Source of the DNA: an uncultured Alphaproteobacteria bacterium
Lineage (GTDB): Bacteria > Pseudomonadota > Alphaproteobacteria > Puniceispirillales > UBA1172
DNA: 64,000 nt
Direction: 5' to 3'
Assembly (NCBI GenBank): GCA_958431225.1
Contig: OY288107.1
Location: 186,001 to 250,000, forward strand
The notes under the pieces are model-generated. The model was not told where the DNA came from and did not search any database. It saw only the letters and a program-made list of their open reading frames with translations. Below, piece after piece: positions 33,659 through 42,645 of the stretch. Both the position numbers and the translations under genes were made by a program. Numbering within the stretch: position 1 is the first letter of the stretch; each line of letters starts with the position of its first letter.

Positions 33659-36600
33659 ATGCAATTTATTCCGCGAGGACCTGATATTCCTAACAATCTC
33701 TTATTCGCCCACGAAGAAGGCCGCGTGGTTTTCTTTTGTGGCGCAGGGATTTCAATGGGACACCAAGCAAACCTACCAAATTTTAAAGATTTAGTTGAAC
33801 TTGTCTTTAAAAAATGTAATCATGATTCAGAATGGGAAGATAGAAAAAACGCCCCATTGGATCAGTCTCTAACATGGCTTGAAAATGATGTTCTGGGCAA
33901 GCGGAAAGAAATTATTGGTCATGTCTACGACATTTTAAACCCAAGCAGGCTCTCCCAAGTAACCTCCCCCATCCATCAAGCACTTCTTACCTTATCTCAC
34001 TCCAGAAAATACAATGCAACAATGTTAGTTACTACAAATTTTGACCGCCTTTTTGAGCAAATCTTTCCTAAAAACCCAAATAAACCGCCAGCACTTATCG
34101 CTCCTCGTCTACCAGTTCCAAAGCCGAAACGTTGGGATGGCGTCGTTTATCTGCATGGCCTTATCCCTGAAAAACCCCAGAAAGACGAGCATAACGATAG
34201 CCTTATTTTAACAAGTGGTGATTTTGGTCGAGCTTATTTGAGCGAAAGGTGGGCAGCCCGTTTTGTCACCGAATTATTTAGAAATTATGTTGTTTGTTTT
34301 GTTGGCTACAGCCTCAATGACCCGGTTATGCGTTATTTGAGTGATGCTCTGGCCGATGATAGAAAGGATGGAATACGCCTTCCAGAGCATTACATTTTTT
34401 TGTCTGAACACGAAGGGAGAAGCATAGACAAAAAGGACTATCCCGGTTTAGAACCTATTTTCTACCCCAAAATTAAAAATCACTACTTATTGCGCGAGAC
34501 ACTAAAAAAATGGGCTAATTATTATAGTGATAAAAATGCCCGAAAACGGATTATACAAGAATTTATCGATTCGGGTGCTTCAAATCTGCCACACACAACC
34601 CAATTTCGCACTGACCCCGGAATTGGCCGTTTTATGTGGGCATTACTCGACAAAGATGCCGCCATGCATTTTGCCACGATGCGCCCATGCCCCCCATGGG
34701 AAATGATCAATGTGCTTGACGCTAAGGAGTTTGGGTTTGATGACTTAATTTCGTTTGGGCATTCTAATATCCCAACAGACATGCCAGATAACTTTCAGAA
34801 ATTTTCCTTATTGGAGCCGAAAATCAAATTTGAAGACATGACTTATTGGAACATCTCTGACCCAGGATTCTATTCGGAATTCTCGCCAATCCATTATTTT
34901 TATCAATGGATAGCACGACACCTTGACAACCAAAAAACAGCATTATGGGTTGCGGGAAGATGCAGAAACCTAAATGCCGAATTCAAAAACATAATATCAC
35001 GCAAACTTGGCGAGGGACGAGGGACAGCGGATGATCTTGAGTCATATATCCGTCCTATAATGCACGAAGTTTGGGAATTAATTTTCTCAGATGATATCTA
35101 TAATTTAAATTTATACGATATGATGACGTGGCGCATAAAATTAAGCACATGGATAGAGCGACATGGACAGACGGGTCTAACCTCATCACTAAAACGGCAA
35201 TTAGAACAAATAATTCAGCCGAAGGTTAAATTGTCGCCCAAGGCAAAAGAAGATGAGGAAGCAAAATATATTGAACATATTTTTCAGGTCGAGATTGATT
35301 TTGTGCAAGATCAGGGATTCGATAGACTTAAAAAAATAGCCCTAAGAGAAGAAACGCCTGATGATGATAAATTATTCTACATTGACTTCTTTTATTCTCT
35401 ATTATGTAAGATATTTACGCTTGCTGATAGGTTCTGTGATGACAAGGGGGATTTCATAGCATTTTCAGATATTGATTTGAGTAACATACTATACGAAGAG
35501 CAAAAGCACTTTTTTCATGAGTGGCATCGCATTCCGGATGCTATGCCCGAATTTCTAGGTCAAATTGCGCAAAAAGATCAAGAAAAGGCAAAAGCAATTG
35601 TCATGGAATGGTTGCATAGTCGCCACACATTTATAAACAGATTAGGGCTACATTGTCTTCGTGAATCGCCATTGATTGATAGTGAATCTATTGCCAAAGC
35701 AATTCTCAATAATGCTACAAAATTACTAACAAATGGATACGCAGATTCTGAAATTATTCCTTTGCTCAGAGACCACGCCGCGCAGTTCTCGGAGGATTCG
35801 TGTCATCGTATTCAAACCGCATTATTAGCCATTGGGGGTGATGGCCGTTATGATTACTTAATCATTGCTTATCTGAAGGCTCTTCAAGAGGGAGGAGTAA
35901 ATCTGTTAGAGGAAGCCAAGACACGACTTGAAGAACTTAAGGAAAAACGCGGCTATTCCGACAACGTTTCACCACCAAAACCCGCGCCGCCACCAAATTT
36001 AGAAGCTGATAATCCAATATGGGTAAAGCATTTAGAAAACTTGTCAAAAGACACCGATGACCCCTTTCAACAAAATTTGCCTATGGCATGGAACAATCTT
36101 TGTGAGAAGCATCCTATTAGAGCGTTTGAAATATTGAAGTCGTTGAATATAGAAAAAGACAAGAGCGACCGATATTGGCCTTGGCAGAGCTTTTTTGGAA
36201 AGATTGGCTCAATCATCCGACAACAGACTGAAGCCTTATCTGATAAAGACTCTGATAATAGTCAAAAGGATAAACTCGAACCACTAGATATCATCGCTAT
36301 TATTAATTACTGGCTCTATGAAATAAAAGAGCGCGACCAAGTGAAATTATTGCTAGAAGTGCTTCATATTGCAGAATCAGGCATTCAATTACTTATATCG
36401 TCTGGCAAGAGAGATAAGCAGATTGAGAAATTTATGAACCACGCTATGAAATTATTGACGCAATACCCAGAGGATTGTCATGGCTATGTATTGGAGAACG
36501 AAGAGGAGGACAACGATATATTATTTGCCGCTATGAATAACCCCATTGGTTATTTTATTGCATTAGTTATGCAATATCAGATATCCACATCGCCCCGATA

Positions 36601-37480
36601 TAGAGATGGATTATTGCCTATTACAAAGCGGTTTTTTGAAAAAATCTTATCTGACAAGCAATTGGATATTTCGCGTTATGGCCTATGCTTGATCGCGAGA
36701 AGATTAATATATTTATTCGGTTATGACAAGAAATGGGCAACTGAAAAACTAATCCCTTGTTTTTCATGGGACGATAAAGCCAGCGCTCGTGCGGCATGGT
36801 CTGGATATTTAGCGCATGCGCGCTGGACGCCGGATCTGATTGAAACCCTAAGCGATGATTTACTTGTAATAGTAGATCACATTGATCATGTGAATACGAA
36901 ACGCAAATATATATATGCTCATTTGATTGGTTCTCTTGCGCTTTATGAAACAGACATTCTCCCATCTGACAAACTTCGTGAATGTGTTGATAAATTTGAT
37001 GGAACTTTACTTTTCTTTTTATTAGAAAAAGTTAGAAGTAGTTTGGAAATTATAGAAAAAGACGATAGAAGCGCATTCTGGAATAGGCGAATAGAACCTT
37101 TTTTCAAAAGAATATGGCCAAATAAAATCAATAAACTAGAAGCGATCATGGCACATATTTTTATGGACATTATTCTCGCGGCAGAGGGTGCTTTTCCTGA
37201 TGCTTCCGATCTTCTAGCCGACAAATTGGCGGGGGCGATTAGCAAATCATCGGAGTATTTTTATGCACGTTTTCCTTCTGCATTGTTGTCCCTGAAAGAC
37301 AATAACTATGCTGAGATCTACCCCGAAGACACGCTCAATTTACTATATAAAATTTTTGATAAAGAGATAATACTTAACAAAAATTATAAAGCAACTTGGG
37401 AAAAGCACATCCTAGTGCATCTAGAACCCCTCAATGATAAAAAACTAGAAAGCATCAAAGAAAAAATCAAATGGAAGTAA
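33659..37480 (+). CDS. Large SIR2-domain defence protein (DSR-like)
   Basis: 1273 residues. The N-terminal SIR2 domain has VVFFCGAGISMG (residues 24-34), a TTNFDRLFE segment, VVYLHGLIPEK with the catalytic-type His, and FVGYSLNDPVMRYLSDAL. The next ~950 residues are helical with no named domain, as in defence-associated sirtuins (DSR), which deplete NAD+ when a phage component is sensed by the long C-terminus. Codon use is AT-rich. The intergenic region upstream has TTGACA at 33564 but no convincing -10 at the right distance; the ribosome binding site (AAGAGAG) is weak. It stands alone, convergent with the next two minus-strand genes. Confidence 0.8.
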   Translation: MQFIPRGPDIPNNLLFAHEEGRVVFFCGAGISMGHQANLPNFKDLVELVFKKCNHDSEWEDRKNAPLDQSLTWLENDVLGKRKEIIGHVYDILNPSRLSQVTSPIHQALLTLSHSRKYNATMLVTTNFDRLFEQIFPKNPNKPPALIAPRLPVPKPKRWDGVVYLHGLIPEKPQKDEHNDSLILTSGDFGRAYLSERWAARFVTELFRNYVVCFVGYSLNDPVMRYLSDALADDRKDGIRLPEHYIFLSEHEGRSIDKKDYPGLEPIFYPKIKNHYLLRETLKKWANYYSDKNARKRIIQEFIDSGASNLPHTTQFRTDPGIGRFMWALLDKDAAMHFATMRPCPPWEMINVLDAKEFGFDDLISFGHSNIPTDMPDNFQKFSLLEPKIKFEDMTYWNISDPGFYSEFSPIHYFYQWIARHLDNQKTALWVAGRCRNLNAEFKNIISRKLGEGRGTADDLESYIRPIMHEVWELIFSDDIYNLNLYDMMTWRIKLSTWIERHGQTGLTSSLKRQLEQIIQPKVKLSPKAKEDEEAKYIEHIFQVEIDFVQDQGFDRLKKIALREETPDDDKLFYIDFFYSLLCKIFTLADRFCDDKGDFIAFSDIDLSNILYEEQKHFFHEWHRIPDAMPEFLGQIAQKDQEKAKAIVMEWLHSRHTFINRLGLHCLRESPLIDSESIAKAILNNATKLLTNGYADSEIIPLLRDHAAQFSEDSCHRIQTALLAIGGDGRYDYLIIAYLKALQEGGVNLLEEAKTRLEELKEKRGYSDNVSPPKPAPPPNLEADNPIWVKHLENLSKDTDDPFQQNLPMAWNNLCEKHPIRAFEILKSLNIEKDKSDRYWPWQSFFGKIGSIIRQQTEALSDKDSDNSQKDKLEPLDIIAIINYWLYEIKERDQVKLLLEVLHIAESGIQLLISSGKRDKQIEKFMNHAMKLLTQYPEDCHGYVLENEEEDNDILFAAMNNPIGYFIALVMQYQISTSPRYRDGLLPITKRFFEKILSDKQLDISRYGLCLIARRLIYLFGYDKKWATEKLIPCFSWDDKASARAAWSGYLAHARWTPDLIETLSDDLLVIVDHIDHVNTKRKYIYAHLIGSLALYETDILPSDKLRECVDKFDGTLLFFLLEKVRSSLEIIEKDDRSAFWNRRIEPFFKRIWPNKINKLEAIMAHIFMDIILAAEGAFPDASDLLADKLAGAISKSSEYFYARFPSALLSLKDNNYAEIYPEDTLNLLYKIFDKEIILNKNYKATWEKHILVHLEPLNDKKLESIKEKIKWK

Positions 37481-37485
37481 ATTGG

Positions 37486-37686
37486 CTATCCCTCGCCCCT
37501 TCCTCGCCAAGCCCACTGGGATCCTAAATCCATACTGCGCGGATATTTGAGTGCAATCGGCTTCTTATCCTCCGGACTCAACAAATTCTCATATTCAGCC
37601 GTAGGAGTATGAGAACGCGTATCACCAGCATGAGCGACGGTTTCAACAGGTTTGGATTTTAATAATTTTCTGCCATGCTTACTCAT
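37486..37686 (-). pseudogene. Short ORF, probably the truncated start of a modification-type gene
   Basis: 66 codons, starting 8 nt inside the end of the DUF6602-type gene. The last third reads ALKYPRSMDLGSQWAWRGRG, which resembles the KYPR..DLDPQ.VWKGKDE segment found near the N-terminus of some type III-like methyltransferases and their partners. The frame ends directly after it, 5 nt before the end of the convergent SIR2 gene. This suggests that the downstream part was lost when the SIR2 gene arrived. It may equally be a small unrelated protein. Confidence 0.35.
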
Positions 37687-38506
37687 CCTTCAAACTAGCG
37701 AGACACATCTCATGAGGGCTAGCATATTTTGGCACGTCTAACATATTCCAATGAAGCCCCTCACTCGCCATAGTCAAAGCCATCCACATGACCTCGAGTT
37801 CGTTGTAATCAGACAAAAACCATACCTGCTCTGCGGGGATTTCTTCTTCCGTTCTAGGGCGTCCAAATGGCATGGACTCTGTTAAGATATAGCCTTTGTT
37901 GAGAACAAAGATTCCATCCAAAAAAGAATGAAAAGCAAAGCGGCGTTCTTCCCAAGGTGTTTGTATCAATTCTTCTAAGCCATAGTCATCTTCTTCTGAT
38001 ACTTCCGACACCCAATCCTCGACTGTATCCATTGAGACCTTAGTGTCATAGGCAAATACAAAACAAAATGGATGCGGTTTAGAGATTATTCTGCCTGGAT
38101 TAAATTGCTGGCATGGGGCTTGGGGGTATGATTTTATGCGTTTGCTGGCTTGCGCCGCCTTGCGGATGCCATCCTTGGTTAGGCGCGATTTGACTTCAAT
38201 GGTTGATGAGACCGTCTCAACAAAAAACATATCAATTCCACCACTGCCAGGAACTTTGGGATAGCGGTTGTTGTAAAGCACTACGTCCATCTGATCACGC
38301 TTCTCATCCACGGTCATATCGCGATGAATAATTTCCCCTGCCCCCACCGAACAGAATTTCGATGTGCAGTTTTCCAACAATTCCTTAACAAAAGCCTCCC
38401 TAATGCTCCCCTTATTGCCCTTATGGTTATACGGATCAGCAACCTTAGCTGCTGCCGCCAATCGCTCCCGCGACGCCGCAAAATGTGCCTCCAAAATCTT
38501 AGTCAT
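37679..38506 (-). CDS. DUF6602-type PD-(D/E)XK nuclease-like protein
   Basis: 275 residues. The N-terminal half has the conserved order of this family: a KG..RE.F segment, SVGAGEII, QMDVVLYNN (Asp74), then ETVSSTIEVKSRLTK with Glu104-x-Lys106, the nuclease ExK. The second half is a helical/beta extension with no recognised domain. GGTAGGGG precedes the ATG. The upstream region carries two copies of a 30-bp repeat. Such proteins appear as solitary genes in defence regions; substrate unknown. Confidence 0.65.
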   Translation of the reverse strand: MTKILEAHFAASRERLAAAAKVADPYNHKGNKGSIREAFVKELLENCTSKFCSVGAGEIIHRDMTVDEKRDQMDVVLYNNRYPKVPGSGGIDMFFVETVSSTIEVKSRLTKDGIRKAAQASKRIKSYPQAPCQQFNPGRIISKPHPFCFVFAYDTKVSMDTVEDWVSEVSEEDDYGLEELIQTPWEERRFAFHSFLDGIFVLNKGYILTESMPFGRPRTEEEIPAEQVWFLSDYNELEVMWMALTMASEGLHWNMLDVPKYASPHEMCLASLKDE

Positions 38507-38553
38507 CGCAGCCCCTACCTTTCACTATTCGATAAATTCGCGTCATTTTACAC

Positions 38554-38682
38554 CCAAAATCAAAACCCGATCAAATCTTTTTACCCAAGAACAATCCATA
38601 AAACTCTTTGATTTTATTGAATTCACCTGTTTTCGCTCCTCACAAAATTCTTCCAAAATCAAAACCCGATCAAATCTTTTTA
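38554..38682. repeat. Two perfect 30-bp direct repeats in a divergent intergenic region
   Basis: Identical 30-mers at 38554-38583 and 38653-38682, 99 bp apart, both beginning CCAAAATCAAAACCC and ending AAATCTTTTTA. They lie upstream of the DUF6602-type gene (38506) and of the AbiE operon promoter (38761). The 315-bp gap holds no supported gene. Confidence 0.85.
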
Positions 38683-38760
38683 TATAATGCACCAACAATA
38701 CATCATCTCGGAGCAAATAGACACCAGATTTCAACAACTAAGATATGGCCAAAAGCGCAT

Positions 38761-38789
38761 TTGACAAACTATTTTCATACCATTATACT
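38761..38789 (+). promoter_or_regulatory. Promoter of the AbiE pair
   Basis: TTGACA at 38761-38766, a 17-nt spacer and TATACT at 38784-38789, close to the sigma-70 consensus. Expected transcription start near 38796, 26 nt before abiEi. Confidence 0.7.
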
Positions 38790-38821
38790 TTCTTTTTTAC
38801 GGACAAAGCCATATATTAAAT

Positions 38822-39649
38822 ATGGCTTCATCCAACTTTAAGAAAGTAATACTGCTCATGCCACGCCTTATCTCTGCCCCGTTTTTTGATGCCATTCCGG
38901 TTTTCAGCCGTGCCGAATACGCCGAAGCGGTTGGTCGACCTTCCGGTGATAAGGTGGTCACCGAGATGCTCGCCCAACATCTTGAAGCGGGCAATATCAA
39001 GCGTGTCGCGCGCGGGGTTTTTGCCTCCGTACCAAAACATATTGACGCCAGCAAATGGTCGGTGGATCGTTTCTTGGCGGCGTCGCGGTTGCGGGGTGGG
39101 AGTATCGTTGCTTATCATTCGGCGCTTGAGTTGCACGGCTATGCCTATACTATAGGTCATGAGGTGCAGCTCATCGCGCGCGGTGCGCCGGGCATCATCC
39201 AGACTGCTGATTTTTCTTGCCGGTTTGTCAAGCCACCGCGTGGCCATCTTGCTGAAGGGGTCATGGTGGTTGATCGTATGGGGCTTGAAGTTCAGGTGAC
39301 AACCATTGAGCGGACAATCGTTGACATTTTTGACCGCTACGATTTATCTGGCGGTGCCGAGGAAATTTTTAACTCCCTCGATTTAATACCGCGCGTCAAT
39401 GCGGCGGAGTTGCTCAAACATATGCGCGCCATGAACAATGCAAAGGCGGCGGGGGCTTTGGGATATTGGCTTGAACGTGAGCAACGCCACCTCGGGGTAG
39501 GAGATGCAATAATCAAAAAATTACACACACTCGCTCCCAAGCAAGCACGATACGCCTTAGGCACAAAGCCAAAGCACGGACGCATGGCGAAAGGCTGGAA
39601 TGTCATCCTGCCTGTTTCGGTCGTGGAACAGCGATTTGAGGGGATGTAG
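38822..39649 (+). CDS. abiEi: AbiEi-type antitoxin and repressor
   Basis: 275 residues. An N-terminal winged helix (PVFSRAEYAEAVGRP) is followed by the AbiEi core with GGSIVAYHSALELHGYAY and TTIERTIVDIFDRYDLSGG. AbiEi represses the operon and counteracts AbiEii without direct binding (type IV system). The start at 38822 has no ribosome binding site; the internal ATG at 38858 (MPRLISAPF) is a credible alternative. The toxin gene starts immediately after the stop (TAG-ATG). Confidence 0.85.
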   Translation: MASSNFKKVILLMPRLISAPFFDAIPVFSRAEYAEAVGRPSGDKVVTEMLAQHLEAGNIKRVARGVFASVPKHIDASKWSVDRFLAASRLRGGSIVAYHSALELHGYAYTIGHEVQLIARGAPGIIQTADFSCRFVKPPRGHLAEGVMVVDRMGLEVQVTTIERTIVDIFDRYDLSGGAEEIFNSLDLIPRVNAAELLKHMRAMNNAKAAGALGYWLEREQRHLGVGDAIIKKLHTLAPKQARYALGTKPKHGRMAKGWNVILPVSVVEQRFEGM

Positions 39650-40627
39650 ATGCCGGCACCATCAATTGAGACTCTGCAACGCATTGCCAGCGAGACCAGT
39701 TATCAGCCAGACACCATAGAAAAAGTCTTGCGCCTTCTTGATATTTTGCAAGAGATAAGCCGTGACGCCGAGTTGAGAGGTCAATTTGCGCTCAAAGGTG
39801 GCACAGCACTTAATGTCTTTCATCTTGATCTTGACCGCCTGTCGGTTGACATTGACCTGAATTATATCGGTGCCCGCGATCTTGAAACAATGAAGGAGGA
39901 GCGCGTCAAAGTTGAGGATGCGCTCAGTCGACTTCTTGAATCTCATGGATATACAGTGCGCCGACAACCAGGTGATCATGCTGGTGGTAAGTGGATAATG
40001 CGCTTTGCCTCAGCACTCGGACAAAACGCGACGCTTGAAGTTGATCTCAATTACATGGCGCGTCAGCCATTATTTGGCATCAGCCGTATGCCATCGGTTA
40101 CGTTTGGGGGTATGTGCGCTAATGATGTGCTAGTGCTTGATATTCATGAGATTGTCGCAGGTAAGTTGGTTGCTCTCTTTGATCGCCATGCCGCGCGCGA
40201 CCTCTTTGATGCACGGCGTATCTTGGAGATACCGGAACTTGACTGGAAAAAAATCAAGGCCGCATTTCTGGCTTTCGGGGCTAGCAGACGTCATGACTGG
40301 CGAGACATCACGATAGGCACAATTACGGGCGACCCACAAGAGATTCGTCAAAAATTAGCAATATGTTTGCCTCGTGATTATTTTGGGGGCAAGGGTGCTA
40401 TTGATGAATGGATGACGGAAACAATCGCGCTTTGCCAGGAACAATTGGCATTTCTGCTAGATTTAACCCAAGCAGAGCAAGAATTCCTTGATGGCATTTT
40501 AGGGCGCGGCGAGATCAACGCTGGGCTTCTTGATGTTTCGCAAGAGATTTGTGCGAAAATTGCCACCATGCCGATGCTGACTTGGAAGTGTAAAAATATA
40601 CGGGAGCATAAGGGTTTGGAAAGTTAA
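39650..40627 (+). CDS. abiEii: AbiEii-type nucleotidyltransferase toxin
   Basis: 325 residues. FALKGGTALNVFHLDLDRLSVDIDL contains the nucleotidyltransferase motif GGT plus Asp67 and Asp69; VLDIHEIVAGKLVALFDRHAARDLFD is the second conserved block. AbiEii-type toxins modify tRNA acceptor ends with nucleotides and block translation during phage infection. It starts directly at the abiEi stop. The 234 bp after its stop (to 40861) hold a weak hairpin and no gene. Confidence 0.88.
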   Translation: MPAPSIETLQRIASETSYQPDTIEKVLRLLDILQEISRDAELRGQFALKGGTALNVFHLDLDRLSVDIDLNYIGARDLETMKEERVKVEDALSRLLESHGYTVRRQPGDHAGGKWIMRFASALGQNATLEVDLNYMARQPLFGISRMPSVTFGGMCANDVLVLDIHEIVAGKLVALFDRHAARDLFDARRILEIPELDWKKIKAAFLAFGASRRHDWRDITIGTITGDPQEIRQKLAICLPRDYFGGKGAIDEWMTETIALCQEQLAFLLDLTQAEQEFLDGILGRGEINAGLLDVSQEICAKIATMPMLTWKCKNIREHKGLES

Positions 40628-40861
40628 AATTTTCGTAATTGTATTGGCGAAAGCACTGACGGCAAGAGGGCGGTTTATGGCTAATCCGCCGCAGAATTTT
40701 TGCTTGCACTAGTCTTTGCAGTGCTTTGTTTGCAGCGTCCCGCGAGAAAATCCCGGGGCGTCCATACTTTTACGCCCACATCCTATTTAATGCAGTCTTC
40801 AAATTTTGCTTTGCCTATGCCATGTCCGAAATATGTAGTATTTTTTTGGCAATTTGTAAAT

Positions 40862-42619
40862 CTATTCTTCGCCTACACCCACAGGACTTTCAACTACATT
40901 CCCGTCCTTTGCAACCTTGTCGTCCTTAGCATCACTCAAGCCCCAGTTTTCAATCACGGAGTCCAACGGGAACTTGTTATTCGTAGCCCAATCAACATAT
41001 GGAGATGCCGTCGAACTCCAAGGCTCCCGAAAAGGTTTTTTAATTTGCACCCGAGATGGCACATGCACTGCACTTCCAAAAACAATCGCTTCACCAGCCG
41101 AGAGGACAGTCACTTGATCTAAGAGACGCTGAGCCTGCTTGGGAATAATTCTCCGGAAGTATTCAATATCATCAGGATTCTGCAACCGATGAGAAAAAAA
41201 GTTTGCACATTGGCTTATGATTGTAGGGCTGATTTCACTAGGACGTTGGCTAGCGACCACTAAGGACAAGCCAAATTTTCGCCCCTCCTTTGCGACTCTC
41301 TCAAATGCCTGCCTAGATAAGGTGAGACTTTGGTTTTCAGCGGACCATGAGGAGCGCACATAATTATGAGCCTCTTCGAGAACCAATAACCAAGGATATT
41401 TATTCCTGACATCCGAATTAAGCATCTCCCGAGTTTCCAACAGCAATCTTCCCAGAATAGCGCAAGCAAACGGTAGTATTTCAGAAGCCAACATTGACAA
41501 ATCGAGAATAGAAATACGCTTTCCGGTTGTTTGCCCAACGCCAAGTTTCTTCATCCACTGCTCGTAGGAACGAATCTTCTGATCTTTATAATTAAAAAAT
41601 GATTGCCACCTGCTATCTTTGATGCGTATTTCTAACCGTAATTCCAAAGGCGATATATACTGTTGCATCCGTCCGTTGCTCCCCTGGTTTGTTGACTGTT
41701 CAATCAGGTTAGGCTTTTCAAATTTACTAAATTCGACAAAACGAGGCGCATCTAATGTTGAACGACCCTTTTCCCTATCCCACCAATGTATCAAGATTGG
41801 CTTTTGGGCACTTTCCGAGGCTTGAAGCCATTCACAAATTTCCTCGCCATTCATAAGCCATGCAGGAAGGCAAAATTCTTTCCCATTTAAATAAATTTTG
41901 TTTGGCTCCCGTTTGTAATGAGCTTTTCTGCCCTCCAAAAAGACATTGGCATACTCACCGTTAATATCGAGGATAAATATATGGGGTTCAGCTTTATTTG
42001 GTAGTGACTGTTCATCAATAATCCCTCTTAGAAGGCTTGCAACCGTATAGGATTTTCCTGACCCTGTGTTCCCCACAATCGCTAATGGGCGAGAAAATAA
42101 ATCGTTAAAAGACACCTTAACTGTAGAATTTTCGTCGCCCGTGCGATGTCCAATTTCAAGCGCATAATCAAAATTATCATCCTTTGAATTTTGCGGCTTA
42201 TTTCTTAAAGGGGGGTTCGTAAAAATTACCGAAAGCACATCGGGAGTTGCCACTTCAGCTGGAGTATCAAGCGTCGGCAACGCTGTGATACTTGCATCAA
42301 AAAACCAACCTTCTCTTCCAGATTGCCTTGCCGTTCCCAACAATTGAACGGAGGCAATTCTCCTTGGCTTCGCTAACTCCAATGATAACTCTTCCTCGCG
42401 CGTTGGATCGTAGGATTCACGCGCATCAAGATCGCTTAAAATCCCAACGGCATGAGCTCCCGCCCCTAAATCGAACGTAAGGAATGAATTGATAGCAACT
42501 GCGCGCTGAACACCATCCGGCGTTGCTCTGGAAGGTGACTTTGCTTCTGTAGAAAGCTCCACCTTCAAGCGAAATCCGTTTACGGAAACGACATGCCCGA
42601 TAATGCGAGATTGCTCCAT
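40862..42619 (-). CDS. HerA-like hexameric ATPase of a SIR2-HerA defence system
   Basis: 585 residues. The N-terminal HAS-barrel-like region is followed by the ATPase: GNTGSGKS (183-190), FILDINGEYANV, WLLVLEEAHNYV (Walker B), and SLVVASQRPSEISPTIISQCANFF, all typical of HerA/DUF87. In SIR2-HerA systems HerA assembles with a SIR2 protein and regulates or joins NAD depletion and DNA cleavage. AGGAG 8 nt before the ATG; 26 nt after the SIR2 stop, so one operon. The last ~60 residues form an acidic tail. Confidence 0.88.
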   Translation of the reverse strand: MEQSRIIGHVVSVNGFRLKVELSTEAKSPSRATPDGVQRAVAINSFLTFDLGAGAHAVGILSDLDARESYDPTREEELSLELAKPRRIASVQLLGTARQSGREGWFFDASITALPTLDTPAEVATPDVLSVIFTNPPLRNKPQNSKDDNFDYALEIGHRTGDENSTVKVSFNDLFSRPLAIVGNTGSGKSYTVASLLRGIIDEQSLPNKAEPHIFILDINGEYANVFLEGRKAHYKREPNKIYLNGKEFCLPAWLMNGEEICEWLQASESAQKPILIHWWDREKGRSTLDAPRFVEFSKFEKPNLIEQSTNQGSNGRMQQYISPLELRLEIRIKDSRWQSFFNYKDQKIRSYEQWMKKLGVGQTTGKRISILDLSMLASEILPFACAILGRLLLETREMLNSDVRNKYPWLLVLEEAHNYVRSSWSAENQSLTLSRQAFERVAKEGRKFGLSLVVASQRPSEISPTIISQCANFFSHRLQNPDDIEYFRRIIPKQAQRLLDQVTVLSAGEAIVFGSAVHVPSRVQIKKPFREPWSSTASPYVDWATNNKFPLDSVIENWGLSDAKDDKVAKDGNVVESPVGVGEE

Positions 42620-42645
42620 TAGTTATTCTCCTAGGCTCAGCTGAG

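Noticed and set aside
33555..33794. 79-codon ORF overlapping the start of the SIR2 gene in another frame
   Set aside because: No ribosome binding site, and it runs antisense to no known family. The SIR2 gene explains the coding signal.
40628..40861. Hairpin near 40736-40760 as a terminator between AbiE and HerA
   Set aside because: The stem needs a G-T wobble and no T-run follows in either direction.
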